Shown piece after piece: positions 11,055-22,421 of a DNA stretch of 64,000 bases. How positions within the stretch are numbered: position 1 is the stretch's first letter; every line of letters starts with the position of its first letter. The stretch is from Astragalus membranaceus (lineage: Eukaryota > Streptophyta > Magnoliopsida > Fabales > Fabaceae), in NCBI GenBank assembly GCA_039519185.1, contig CM076847.1, positions 930,001 to 994,000 on the forward strand, in the 5' to 3' direction. The notes beneath the pieces are model-generated. The model made no database searches and was not told the DNA's origin. It saw only the letters and a list, made by a program, of their open reading frames with translations. The position numbers were made by a program, and so were the translations under genes.

Positions 11055-11648
11055 AAGTAGATAGATAGTAGATAGTAGAAGTAAATCAATAGTAAATTTT
11101 TCTATATATAAACTATCATTTGACATGATTCATGATGGGATATTATGAAATCATTTGATGTATATAACCGACTACACCAATAGAAAAACGACAATGATTT
11201 AGTACTTAGTACGCATCATATGTGACATCGAACTTCAAATGTTTTAAGTCAAGGACCCAAGATCTCTGAGTCAGTTAAATTGGTAAAACCAAGTTACTAG
11301 AGTCGCTTATTCAGTACCTGCATAATGCAGTTAACCAAATAAGCCTAAATTTGACAAACACAAAAAAACAAATAAGCTTAAAAGAACTCTATTTTCTTTT
11401 TCTCTTGATCAAACACAACAGCGTGAGTACTAATAAGAACCAGTGGAGTGAATCAACAACTGATTCAAAATGATAACAGTTGCCAAACAGTTTCTTGAAG
11501 AATAAGAATAGAGTAAAAGGGGGCTGGTGTCGTTACAGATACGGAACCAAGTTCAATTGAAATCAAAGTAAATGCTAACAAATGCCTTAAGAGATTTGGT
11601 TAAGGAATCAAATGAGGTAAGTTTGAACAGGAACATGGTATATTTATT
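11055..11648. other. intergenic, AT-rich, no feature recognised
   Basis: It opens with a short GATAGTAGATA run like the Helitron-flanking sequence near 15200. The rest shows no domain, TIR or credible ORF. Confidence 0.5.
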
Positions 11649-11840
11649 GAGTTTAATTTATATACACAATAGGTGTATGTATGTTGTACACTATCTCTAA
11701 TCACATTGTGACACATCATTAAAGAAAAATTGGTCAATTTGTAACCACATATTAGTTATGTGGTAACCAACCACTCAATGCGTTGTTATTGGTAGTGGTT
11801 GTAAAACCCTATACACCTATTGTGTATATAAATTAAACTC
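11649..11840. mobile_element. 192-bp MITE
   Basis: Both ends share an inverted repeat of about 29 bp starting GAGTTTAATTTATATACACA. The 9-bp flanks ATATTTATT and AAATTTATT match at eight of nine positions, which suggests a MULE-type MITE with a slightly decayed TSD. Confidence 0.75.
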
Positions 11841-11874
11841 AAATTTATTACATTAAAAAGTGTTCAACTTACAT

Positions 11875-13330
11875 TTTTTTTGGTACAAAAAAGGGGGCAT
11901 TCGCCCAAGAAAACAAGAAAAAAAAGCTAAGAAATAATCCTAATATCTCATGGCATCGAGACCCCAATCCAGTCTTCAAAGATTATCTTTCGGAGGTCAT
12001 CAGGTAGAGCTGTCAATTTGGCCCACGTGGGCCAGCCCACCCTAGGCCCACATGGCCCATGGGCCAAAAGCCCACCATCCTAAGGCCCCACATAGGCCCC
12101 AAGCCCATAAGGCCCATGTGGGCCCAGCCCCCGCCCATAGGCCCTGAATATTTATTTTGCAAAAAATGACCCACTCAACTTTGGTGGCCTAGTTTAGCCC
12201 ATGGGCACTGAATATTTATTTTGCAAATAATGACCCACTCTTGGTGGTGGTGAGTGTGAGATAGTGATGATGGTGGTTGTGGTGAGAGGGAGAAGGAGGT
12301 GGTGGTGAGTGAGGGAGAAGAGGAAGGGGGTGAAAGAATGAAAGTGGATGTGTAAATAGTGGAAAAATAGGTGGTGGTGGTGGTTGGTGAGAGGAAAAAG
12401 GAGGTGGTGGTTGTTGTGTGATGATGGTGAGATGGAAAAGGAGGTGGTGGTGGTGGTGAGAGAGAAAAAAAGGTGGTGGTGAGAGAGAAAAGAAGGTGGT
12501 GGTGAGTCGAAGATGGTGGTGGTGGTTGTGGTAAAAGGGAAAAGGAGGTTGTGGTGAGAGTGAAAGAGAAGAGGAAGAGGGTGAAAGAATGAAAGTAGAT
12601 GTGTAAATAGTGGGAAAATAGGTGGTGGTGGTAGTGAGAGGAAAATGAAGGTGATGGTGGTGAGAGGGAAAATGAGGTGGTGGTGGTGAGTAGAAGATGG
12701 TGGTGGTGGTGGTGGTGGTGGGAGTGAGAGAGAAGAGGAAGTGGGTGAAAGAATGAAAGTAGAGGTATAAATAGTGGGAAAAGAGGTGGGGTGGTGGTGG
12801 CGAGGGGGATAAGGAGGTGGTGGTGGTGGGAGGGAAAATGAGGTGGTGGTGGTGAGTGGGAGATGGTGGTGGTGGTGGTGGTGGTTGTGGTGAGAGGGAG
12901 AAGAATGTGGTGGTAAGAGGGACGGAGAAGAGGAATGGGGGTGAAAGAATAAAAGTAGAGGTGTAAATAGTGGGAAAAAAATGAGAATAAAATTTGGGGG
13001 CCAGCCCACAAAGCCCTGGCCCCAACCCACTAAAAAATTTAAAAGTGTGGGCTGGGGCTAAAAAAAGCCCCATTAATAGGGGGCTTCAATTTTATGGGGC
13101 TTGATTGGGGGCCAATGGGGCTGGGCTTGGGGGCTTGGGCCAAATTGACACCTCTATCATCAGGTGACTGCTCCAAGAAAAGAGTATCCAGACCTTTCAA
13201 CTGCAAACTGTAGTTAGCTAACCAATCTGCACATTTATTCCCTTCTCACCATGTGTGGACGACATTAACCTGTCATTGTTGCTCTAGAGACTTGCGGATT
13301 CTATGAACAACATTGGCATCTTGGCTATTC
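11875..13330 (-). pseudogene. LINE 3' end (RNase H remnant), split by a hAT element
   Basis: On the minus strand, 13330-13157 and 12004-11875 together encode the tail of a plant L1-type RNase H region (HTW.EGNKCADWLANYSLQL, then GLDTLFLEQSPDDLRK). A poly(A) tract follows, seen as a T run at 11875 on the plus strand. In-frame stops are present. The hAT element 12005-13156 interrupts it and duplicates TCATCAGG. Confidence 0.75.
12005..13156. mobile_element. non-autonomous hAT element with GGTGGT minisatellite
   Basis: The termini are TAGAGCTGTCAATTTGG on the left and the inverted TAGAGGTGTCAATTTGG on the right. The exact 8-bp TSD TCATCAGG lies at 11997-12004 and 13157-13164. GGCCCA-rich subterminal blocks are at both ends. 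The middle (about 12240-12970) is a GGT/GTG-rich minisatellite with longer repeats of about 170-245 bp marked by 'gtgaaagaatgaaagta'. There is no transposase. All three minus frames are open for about 280 codons, an effect of strand composition. Confidence 0.92.
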
Positions 13331-14416
13331 TATTTGTTATTTTTATCTTGGCTATTCTATTAGAACATGTGAACCTGACTATGTATTTCTATACTTGATT
13401 TTTTATATTTGGAATTCATTTGCACGAATATTCCCGATTTTTTATTTTGAAAAGTTTTAATCTTAACTATTGTTAATTAATTTAATTTTATAATATTTGA
13501 TTTCTAGGATAGAAAACTTAAATAAAACTATAATAATTTAAACAAAATATAATGATTTCTTTTAAAATTTCTCATAGAGAGAGTTGCCTCAATTCTTCTT
13601 AATATTAAAATCAAAAAACAATAAATCTAACTTGTTCAATAACATAAGTTCATCACCGCTATAAGGGTGTATTTGGTTGTTGAGAGAAGCTGTGAAGACA
13701 TAAATAGAGTGTAAAAAGAGAGAAGATTGTCAAAATTATGGTGGATTTTAGGTATTGATCGGAATAAGAGGAAGAAAAGAAAAATAGAGAAGAGAGAGAT
13801 TGTGATGATTTTTGAAAAGACAAAAATGTCCTTAATAATTTAATAGAAAAAAATTGTGCAACCATTAAATAGGAAGGACAAGTATGTAAATAACATAATT
13901 GACAACATCTCTCAACTTTATTCCCGTCTTCAAAGGAGAAAGGGAAATGATACGAGGCTCATTTATTTTTATTCACTCCACTAGTTTCTTCTCAAACCAA
14001 TCAAGTGAACTTCTCCCTTTCTATTTACTCTCTCTTCTCATACTCTCTCAAACCAATCACATTCTTAACAGTTGAAAAACAAGATATTTGGAGCGATTTT
14101 AAGTCTAGTCTATACTCGAAAGCTAAAGGAATATGAAAACCAAGTTCCTTCCTCAATAATCGATTTGGTGAAAAAATTAATATACTTTTGTGATAAAATA
14201 CATAAAGTGTGACGCTAAATAATGTGCTACTTAAGGGTTTGGAAAAAATTTAACTGTTCAAATACGTGAAATTCGTTCCTTAAAAACCAGTTTGGTGGAA
14301 ACAAAATTAAATGTTCTAATTTTTGAAGTTTTATACCGATAATTAATAATTTAAAATTAAAACCATCATAAAAAGTTATGAGTTAAATACACTTTATGTA
14401 ATTTTTTGTTATAAAC
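13331..14416. other. intergenic, no gene recognised
   Basis: AT-rich sequence. 13670-14060 contains 'gtatttggttgttgagag' and 'ctctctcaaaccaatcac', which may be the remains of a small TE, but I found no clean TIR or TSD. Confidence 0.4.
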
Positions 14417-14443
14417 ACGTGCGCGAGCGCGCGCGCGCGCGCG

Positions 14444-14481
<38 letters not shown>

Positions 14482-14482
14482 C
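14417..14482. repeat. compound (GC)n-(CA)n-(TA)n microsatellite
   Basis: Uninterrupted runs of GC, then CA, then TA dinucleotides follow one another over about 65 bp. It abuts the left end of a Helitron at 14491. Confidence 0.95.
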
Positions 14483-14490
14483 ATAGGTAA

Positions 14491-15205
14491 CTAGAAGTAT
14501 AACCCTGTATACGCGCGGGTGCTATCCTATTCTTTCTAAGAATGGACTCGGACATAATTTAGTTAGTCCGAACATTACTCGTTGAAAATCAAGACAAATT
14601 TAAAGTAGATAAAAAAATAAGTTTCAAATACAAATTTGTATTGATATTAATAGAAATGAGGCTAAGACAAATTTAAAGTAGATAAAAAAATGAGTTTCAA
14701 ATAAAAATTTGTATTGATATTAATAGAAATTAGGCTACAACTTTACATCATATTGTCGGTTATTGCTTTACAGTAATGAATTCTAAATAGTAATTTAATG
14801 CAATGCATACAATATTTCATTGCTAGGATCTAAACTTCATTTTTTTCAATTAATAAAATAAATTATTTTTTGTTTTAAGACACAATACAATGCCAACAAC
14901 ATGTAATATTAAAGTTTCAAATTTTTCAAAGAAGAAAAAAAACTTATTGTTAGATAAAAAAACTGAATATTAAAATTAAGAGGAAAGATTGAAAGAAAGA
15001 TGAATGTGTATGTGTGAGAGAGCGAGAATGAAAAAGTGAGAAATGCTTGAAAAAGTGAGAGAGAGAGAGAGAGAGAGAGTGAAGAAATGAAAAAAGTTTG
15101 AAAATGTGAAAAGTAAAATTATCTAAATATCCTCCAATTGCTTAGTTAGAAAAATGGCAAGATTGATATTTTAGTAGTGGCTTATTTGTATAGATAGATA
15201 GTAGA
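14491..15205 (-). mobile_element. small non-autonomous Helitron, (-) orientation, copy 1
   Basis: On the minus strand it starts TCTACTATCTATCTATAC at 15205 and ends CTAG at 14491, followed by T. Close to the 3' end lies an imperfect hairpin (ACCC...GGGT around 'gcgcgtatac'). No coding domain is visible. It contains a 73-bp tandem duplication (14591-14736) and a GA-rich block. A second copy flanks it (15206-15345 plus 26327-26709), so the family call rests on two copies and terminal motifs. Confidence 0.65.
14591..14736. repeat. 73-bp tandem duplication inside the small Helitron
   Basis: Two adjacent copies start AAGACAAATTTAAAGTAGAT at 14591 and 14664, differing at few positions. Confidence 0.85.
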
Positions 15206-15345
15206 AGTAGATTACAATAATAAATTCTAAATAGTAATATAATGCATACAATATGTCATTTCTATGCTCTAAACCTCACTTTTTTTAACTAAGAAAAAAT
15301 ATTAATTTAAAACTTATTGATAGAGAAAAAAACTGAATGTTAAAA

Positions 15346-15394
<49 letters not shown>
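15346..15394. repeat. (TA)n microsatellite at the Helitron 5' end
   Basis: A TA run of about 45 bp directly follows the 5' TC of the Helitron and precedes ACAATTGAGAATGAATCTC. Confidence 0.9.
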
Positions 15395-15396
<2 letters not shown>

Positions 15397-15632
15397 CAAT
15401 TGAGAATGAATCTCATTAAATTCATCTCCACGTGTCATCCTCTCAGCAATTTAGTAATAAATAATTTTTTTGTAATTAATGCTATCCATGATAATATCTT
15501 ACCAATGCAATAAAAAAGGAATAATTTGTGGAATAATAAATATGGATTCTCATTCATATACAAACCAATAATCTAATATTTTGCCATTAAAAGTAGAATG
15601 AAAAAATTATTACCAAAAAGTAGAATGAAAAA

Positions 15633-18600
15633 TGTAACACCCCGGTATTTCTAAAACAAAGAAATACAAAGGAATACCTAAACATATATTTTGGTTTACA
15701 TCAGAGTATAAAAATTCCTGCTTAGATAAACATCGTTGCAAGAAACAGCGGAAACTCTTACACATCATTGATCAAATTCGAGTCACAAGACCGAATACAG
15801 AAACAACATCGGAATCAAAAACAAGGATGAAAGACTAAATCTCCAACTTCTCCTCGAGCATGACAACTGACCATGCCGCCTGGTATCCTTATTTCCTGTA
15901 CTCTGTAAAAACAACAACATATGATAGGGTGAGATAACATATCTCAGTGAGTTTTACCGTAACCCCTCACATCACTCGGTTCAATTATAAAACCGTTGCA
16001 ACATAGTTTAATTTATAAACTATTTGCTTATATATATACTTAGCCCATTACCGACCGTGCAACAACCACAATCTCGGCATATAATGTGCTATTCAATTAT
16101 TTTTAAGCCTTGTAAGTTACTTTACCATTACAAGCTTACCAATCGAAACCCCGACCGTGCACACAACCACAATCTCGGTGAATCGTGTACTTACCGTAGC
16201 ATAACATCGACTGTGCACACAACCACAATCTCAATGAGCCCCCGTTAGTATCTATTCCATAACGTTTCCAGGGCCTAGGGTAGGGGCTCATGACCTTCCC
16301 CGCCTAGTATGCTAATCATCGGATCGTCACCCGACTTGATATAATTTATATATCATACCCGCATTGGGCCGACTCCTATTTTCGATATAATCTATATATC
16401 GTGGTTCTATAACCCGTTTAGATGAATACGATACCAGACATCCGGCGTTATAATACAGTACCAAGTTGGACATGTAATTCGTTTTATTGTTCAAAAACAT
16501 GTACTCACACGCAGTCTACTTTTCGGTTTTTCGAACGATTATAGTTTTCCAAAACCTTTTCTCAAAATCATGTTGATCACCTTCAAAACAATGATTTTAT
16601 CAAAGTAATATCATCACAATTGGTTGGAAGAAAGATTAGAAGAGGTTTGGAATCGAAAGGAGCGACGAAACGAGAAATTTGCACCTCGAGACAGAACCAC
16701 ACGCACGGTCCGTGCCCTAGGGGAGCACGACCCGTGCGTGATGCACCATTTTAATTAACCAATCTGCGAAGCTGGCCCACGGTTCGTGCCACAGGGGCGC
16801 ACGATCCGTGTGCTCTATTCTGTAATCCGATTTCATTCCGTTTCTCCCGTCTCGCTTCTCCGTTCGCGTCCAATCCCAATTCCGATCAAAATCCAACCTC
16901 AAAACAGATAATATATATTGCATTCCAGTCCATAATTCCAGTCCAAACATTTCAATCAACAATCCATAGAATACACATATATTTTTATAAAAACCGTAAA
17001 ACGTTATTTTCCGAAAAACGGTTTTTGACTCGATAATCTTTCGAAATCAGAATCATTGCCACAGAACCAGAAATGCAATAAGTTTGAAAACAATAAGACA
17101 AAACCCTAACGTGAGTAAAACTAACCCAGAATGACGAAGTCACAACCAATCGAAATTCCACGCAATGCTCAAGACGAGTATCCACTCGAACGGTCTCCGA
17201 TTCGACTCCGATGTTCCCACGGACTCAAAATCACTCCCAAAACTAACTCCAGTGCCACAAGCTACTGAACCTCATCCAAATGTACCTCAATCCTCAATGC
17301 AAGTTCAGTTCTATCCCGATCTATCCCCGACTCCTAGAAACGCGGCAATTAACTCCAAGATTGGTTTGGCAGCATCTGCAAGCTGTTTTGCATCAGGCAT
17401 AACTAATTCAATTATTAACCAAAATAATTCAAACCAGTGTCTAACGTGTAGAGAATTTCGTCTATTTTCCTATGGTTCAAGTCCCACACTGATATGACGA
17501 GTATTCAGGGAGTTACGGCTAAAATACGGAGACTAGTTCGAAAACATTACTGTGACCAAAGTGAAATTTGTACTTAAAGTTTCTCCCTCAATACTCAGTC
17601 AATTCAAGTGGTTCTTGTGCCTAAACTGAAGGGTGTTGTGTCTAGTTTCTAAAGAATCAGAAATCAGCTTCAAATGATGTCAGTGGTGAGAGAAATATCG
17701 AAATTACCAGAGACTACTCAATCTGAGTTTGCTGCAGAATTTCCAGCAATCCTTGTCCTTCATCAAGACCTCATCTCCACGAATTTGACACCACTTCACT
17801 CACTAAGAACTCCAGCTTCGAATCTAGCCTCTAAAACAACTCTTTGAGCACTCTTAGCCACAATGTAGTTTCCATTAAATGTATTTCACCTCCCAACACC
17901 AACATGCCTCCACTAGAACTCCAAAACAAACTTCTAGGACACCAACAATACAAGAAAATTGAGTTTGGTCAATGTGGAGCTCAATATTCGAAAATGGTGG
18001 AGAGGGAAAGATGGAGAATGAGCTAACAAGATTACTACCAATGGAAAGAGAATTAAAAATGGAGAAGGATTGTGGTTTTGTTACTTACATGCAACCATAC
18101 ACTTGTGAGTTCCATTCCCCTCTTTCTCTTCTCCTTTGAGCCCTCTCTCTCTATTCTCCACTCTCACACTTTCAGTTTTAGAAGATGTTGAATATCAGAA
18201 TGATGATGAGGTGGTACTGTTTTTATGAGCTGAGGGAGTTTTGGAAAGTAAAAGGACAAAAATGCCCTTATGCACAATTTCCACTCAATCCTTCCTCTAA
18301 ACTCTCCTTTCTTTCTCCACTCTCTTTTCTTTAAAATTTAAGAATTCAATGTGAGTGAGAGTGAATGAGATAATTATTCTCAGCTGAAGGGGAATTTTAG
18401 TAAGGGTGCAATTACCACTTTGCCCTTATTGCTAATTCTCACTTAATCCATTTTAATCCATCAAGCACTCATTCATTCATATAACTTAGGGGCTTACTAC
18501 TGTTCCCATGATCCTACCATTACTCGGACCCAATATACCATTTCATCGAATGATACATCTTCGACATAAGGCAAAATGACAGTTTTACCCTTGAGCTGTA

Positions 18601-18773
18601 ATTCTCACAACAATTCACACAATCCGAATAAAATTGCATGTAATTCATATAATTAAGCAATTAAATATTGCTTTTACAAAATTTTCATATCTATGACTCG
18701 ATTTATCATCTAATCGAAGAATAAATCGCCAGTTAATTTCGTAAACCGAAATTTACGAAACAGGGATGTTACA
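15633..18773 (+). mobile_element. solo LTR of a Ty3-gypsy element, 3.14 kb
   Basis: It begins TGTAACACCCCGG, ends CAGGGATGTTACA and is flanked by AAAAA on both sides (15628-15632 and 18774-18778; a low-complexity TSD). It has no coding domain. Inside are three copies of a repeat 'ccgaccgtgc..acaaccacaatctcgg' (about 16050, 16151 and 16207) and two dyads built on CACGGTCCGTG (about 16694 and 16780). The small ORFs, including a Ser/Pro-rich one at 17165-17497, look incidental. Confidence 0.85.
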
Positions 18774-18789
18774 AAAAAACTGAATGAAA

Positions 18790-18966
18790 TCTATCTATAT
18801 CTATATATATAACAATTGAGAATGAATCTCATTAAATTCATTTCCATGTGTCATCATCTTAGCAATTTAGTAATAAATACTTTTTGTAATTAATGCTATC
18901 CATGATAATATCTTACCAATGCAATAAAAAAGAATAATTCTTGAAATAATAAATATGGATTCTCAA
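18790..18966 (+). mobile_element. second copy of the Helitron 5' end
   Basis: From TCTATCTATATC at 18790 through ACAATTGAGAATGAATCTC to about 18966, the sequence repeats 15346-15555 in direct orientation. This gives two 5' ends upstream of a single 3' end at 26326. It is preceded by 'aaaaaactgaatgaaa', like the flank of the first copy. Confidence 0.75.
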
Positions 18967-19932
18967 AAAATATAAACTTTCATAAATTACAAATAACAAA
19001 AAGATTAGAAATTTCTAAAAAGTAGGTTCGTAAATTGTATAGCACAATAAATAATAAAATGAATCAAATATTAATATAATAAAAATATAAACATAATAAT
19101 TTTTTTGACAATAAACATAATAAATTGTAAATCGTAACTTTTTAATATGGATATATTTATATTTTATAGACATGTTAGTTTTTTTTATGAAGACATATAG
19201 CTAATTAGGCCCTAATAGTTCAAAATGTTCCCTGTTTTGTATTCGCATAAAAAGTAGGCAAATTGAGTTCTAGGCCCAACAAGGTAACTTTTTAAAAAAT
19301 TAAAAAATGTTCATTTAAATTCATGGCCAATAATTTTATGTATAACTTTAGTATACCAAATTGGAAATACTAATGAATTGGCCGGACAAAAATTCAAGCC
19401 CAATATGAAACATGATTTAACGGAAAAATATCAACTCTTTTATTTCCTTTTTATGAAAACACTTTTATTTCCTGATACCCAAATTTCAACCCGATCTAAA
19501 TAACTTTTAGACTCCTTCCCCGGTTAGTTATCTCATATTCTTCAGACGAGCATAATATTTGGGTTTAGGGTTTTCAATCAGCGCTCATTCGATCCCTCTG
19601 GCTTTTCATCTCCATTGTCAACCATGGCTAGACATGACCCCTCTGATATGGTCTTCCATGCCCCCTTCTACACCTATATCAGAGATTTGAAAATGTTTTC
19701 CTTTCTATGTTATTCTATGATATCTCATGATTTTTTAGCTTCGATTTTTTATTTTTCCTCCTCTCCTCTTTTATGTATCTCATTCTCTTCTATCACTTCA
19801 AGCATTGAACCCACAGTGTCATTTTATCACTCTCCCCGCCCTCTCAGAACCCACTGCAGAGATTACCACTGACAATTGTAGGTTGTATTGCAACGAAACT
19901 TTGTAGAAGCATACTCACAGGACTTTGATGAT
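18967..19932. other. Helitron internal sequence, possible captured gene 5' region
   Basis: 18967-19500 is AT-rich without features. 19550-19700 looks like a 5' UTR and first exon: 'gggtttagggttttcaatca', then ATG at 19624 opening MARHDPSDMVFHAPFYTYIR, followed by a possible splice donor region. I do not recognise the protein and the frame carries no known domain. Confidence 0.3.
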
Positions 19933-19967
19933 TAGGGATGTCAAAGGATATCCATGGGCATGGATAG

Positions 19968-20358
19968 TGTTCTGTACCTAGCAGTGTTTTGGTCGGCTGC
20001 TGTTGGTAGGTCCCTTGCTGCCCTGGCAGGAGGTCAATGAGCGCCCGGGGGGGGGGGGGGGGGGGTACCTGCAAAGCCACTCCGACGCTCAAGTCAGTAT
20101 GAGAATAAGCTAGTGAATTTGCAAGGGAAGAGTGTGTACCGTATAAATGGCTATGCGAGCCGATATTTATAGGAAATAATCGATGCTCGTCTGTGGACCG
20201 TCAAATTATCAGAATCGATCTGAACCATCCAAGCGTGGTGGCTTTAGTTGGGCTTGTATGTAGCGGATATGGGACGAATCGATTGGGCTGATCCATATCC
20301 AATTGCTAAACGCACCCCCTGGTTTTGCTAAATGGACCTCTTGGTCCAGTCCAGAACA
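19968..20358 (-). repeat. 3' LTR of the nested LTR element
   Basis: 391 bp. It contains a run of about 18 G near 20050, which also occurs in the other LTR. It differs from its partner by several substitutions and small indels (for example 'gtaccta' versus 'gtatcta'). Confidence 0.9.
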
Positions 20359-20839
20359 GTTGCCCCCCAAGCCGAGATTATTCCGGAGGATGGTCTTGGC
20401 TTGAAGGATTTTTGTCGGTCTACCGGATGTGTGAAGTCGCGTGGGACACTGCCTTTGTCACGACCGTGTTTTATCATTCTCACTCTCTAGAGTAAAAAAG
20501 AGAAATTTTTTCTTTGCCGTAATGCGTTACTCTGTCTGTCTTGTCGGGTCGTACAAGATCTCTTCGTTGCGACCATGACTCAGGCCTCCTATGGGGTAAT
20601 CCTTGTGCCAAGCGTCAAGCTAGGGTGCCGTATCTTGATGTTGGTGCCCAGAAGGGCGCCTTGTGCCAAGTGCTACGTTATGCTGTTGGGCCCCTCCTGG
20701 GCGCCTTGCTGGATGCTTGTTCGGTGCGTGCGTATGCTGGGTGTCTCCTCGTGGAGCAGGATTTTGCGAGAAAAGGTTGGGTGCCCTCATGGGTGCCTTG
20801 GACGCCTCGTTGCACAGTGCTGGCTGCCCCCTTGCGAAG

Positions 20840-21015
20840 GACTTGCTTCCAGACCACCTCCTGCCCGGCGCCCTCATGCCAGGCGCCATCAAGCCAGACG
20901 CCCTCAGCCAGGCGCCCTCCTACCAGGCGCCCTCATGGGCGCTGCCTGCTTCTGTATGCCAGGCGCCCTCATGGGCGCTGCCTTGGTGCTTGGCGCCCTT
21001 CCAGGCGCCCTCTTG
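20840..21015. repeat. GGCGCC-rich tandem repeat, block 1
   Basis: Repeated 'caggcgccctcatgggcgctgcc'-like units encode APSWALP/RRPHGRC-type peptides in the plus frames. Same repeat family as 21785-22135. Confidence 0.8.
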
Positions 21016-21784
21016 GGTGCCGGCTTGTGTGGATGTGTGCTTGACACTCTGCTTTTTTGTTGCTCATCCTGTCTCTTAGCCTACTTTTCTTCTTGATGAA
21101 ATTTCAGGGCTTGCTTGGTGCCGAGGGGAATTCCTTCTTCCGTCTTCACCATTATCTGTTTGACATCTCCATGATCTTTTAATTTGATCAAGAGGTTCTG
21201 GCCGGGAGGCTTGTCACATACCGACCCAACGGGGTTGACTTCAATGTCATTGCCCCCTGATTTTTTTATGTTGCATTTTGAAACATCCAAGCTTCCTCTT
21301 TATCTAGCTTGTTCCTTATAATTGTAACTGGCACGCGTTGGGTGGCCTTGGGCGCTGGTCATCGCCTTGCGCATCTGAATGTATAATCTCATATTGCCTC
21401 ATGGCAATGTTAACTCTGGGGGCAGTTTATCAGAATCGATCCAAATAATAACTCGCCCATCAGAGGTTGGACATGTTTAAACTCGCCCATCAGAGGTAGG
21501 ACATGTTGTCTTCTTCATAGTCCATGTACTTTTGATGTCTGCATCGGTCGGGGGATCTCCTCGATGGCGATCCCCGGTGGTGCCTCCGGTGGGTGTCGAC
21601 CCGGTTCCTTGACCTCTCCCGAGTATCAAGGGATGCGCGTGAGGAGGTCCTGGAGCGGGAGTCGTGAGACTGGTAGGTATCATCCGGAGGGGATGGAGGG
21701 GTCCCTTGGAGGTGAGCCTGATCCTCCATGAGGGGGAGAACGATGGTGCCTCGAAGTCACCGTTGTTGGAGGAAGGGTTCCCCT

Positions 21785-22135
21785 GCCAGGCGCCTTCATG
21801 GGCGCTACCTGGTGTTGCCATGGCGCCCTGCCAGGCGCCCTCATGGGCGTTGTCTGATGCTGCCCTGGCGCCCTACTAGGCACCCTCATGGGTGCTGCCT
21901 GATGTTGCCATGGCGATCTGCCAGACTCCCTCATGGGTGCCAGGCGCCCTCTTGGGCGCCGTCTGATGTTGCCATGGCGCCCTGCCAGGCGCCCTCATGG
22001 GCGTTGTCTGATGCTGCCCTGGCACCAAGCGCCCTCATGGGCGCTGCCTGATGTTGCCATGGCGCCTTGCCAGGCGCCCTCATGGGCGTTGTCTGATGAT
22101 GTATTGGCTCCCGGCCAGGTGCCCTCCTGGGTGCC
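21785..22135. repeat. GGCGCC-rich tandem repeat, block 2 (about 60-bp units)
   Basis: At least six units carry the core 'ccaggcgccctcatgggcg' followed by 'ctgcctgatgttgccatgg'. The minus strand reads APMRAPGRAPWQHQ-like peptides in frame with the gag-like ORF. The plus-strand ORFs here are the reverse of the same repeat. Confidence 0.85.
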
Positions 22136-22353
22136 AGGTTGGACATGTCCTTAGCACTCTGCTGGTCTTCCTGATGCAGCATAGCTTGAGTGCGATTGGC
22201 CAGGAGATCCAAAAGCTGACTCACATTCGAAGGCTGGGCAGGCTGACTGGTACCCTCGTCAGGTACGGTTACGACGTTGCCTTCCGGAGTATCCTCTAGT
22301 CGGGATGCCGGTACAGCAATGCTTTGAATCCGGGGTCTGCCTCTGGGAGCCAT
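21931..22353 (-). CDS. gag-like ORF of the nested LTR element
   Basis: A 140-codon ORF begins at an ATG about 70 bases after the primer-binding site (MAPRGRPRIQSIAVPASRLE). The first 80 residues are a low-complexity, Ser/Gln-containing region (QPSNVSQLLDLLANRTQAML) that could be the start of a gypsy gag. The remainder is the translated GGCGCC repeat (RAPGKAPWQHQAAPMRA). There is no zinc knuckle, protease or RT. It is probably a truncated gag leader kept for packaging signals; function is unproven. Confidence 0.45.
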   Translation of the reverse strand: MAPRGRPRIQSIAVPASRLEDTPEGNVVTVPDEGTSQPAQPSNVSQLLDLLANRTQAMLHQEDQQSAKDMSNLAPRRAPGREPIHHQTTPMRAPGKAPWQHQAAPMRALGARAASDNAHEGAWQGAMATSDGAQEGAWHP

Positions 22354-22421
22354 GGAGTAGCAAGAGAAAAGTTCGAGTAGTGATGATGTGAAAGATAGAT
22401 ATCTCCCACTGTGGTCGCCAA

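Noticed and set aside
12175..13073. Three overlapping minus-strand ORFs of about 280 codons rich in His, Pro, Ser and Thr
   Set aside because: They are the three frames of one GGT-rich minisatellite inside a hAT element. All frames are open because the strand lacks T-A-rich stops; no domain or codon signal favours one.
20541..22299. Several plus-strand ORFs (Arg/Pro/Ala-rich) of up to 173 codons
   Set aside because: They run antisense to an LTR element read from its primer-binding site and polypurine tract, and consist of the GGCGCC repeat.
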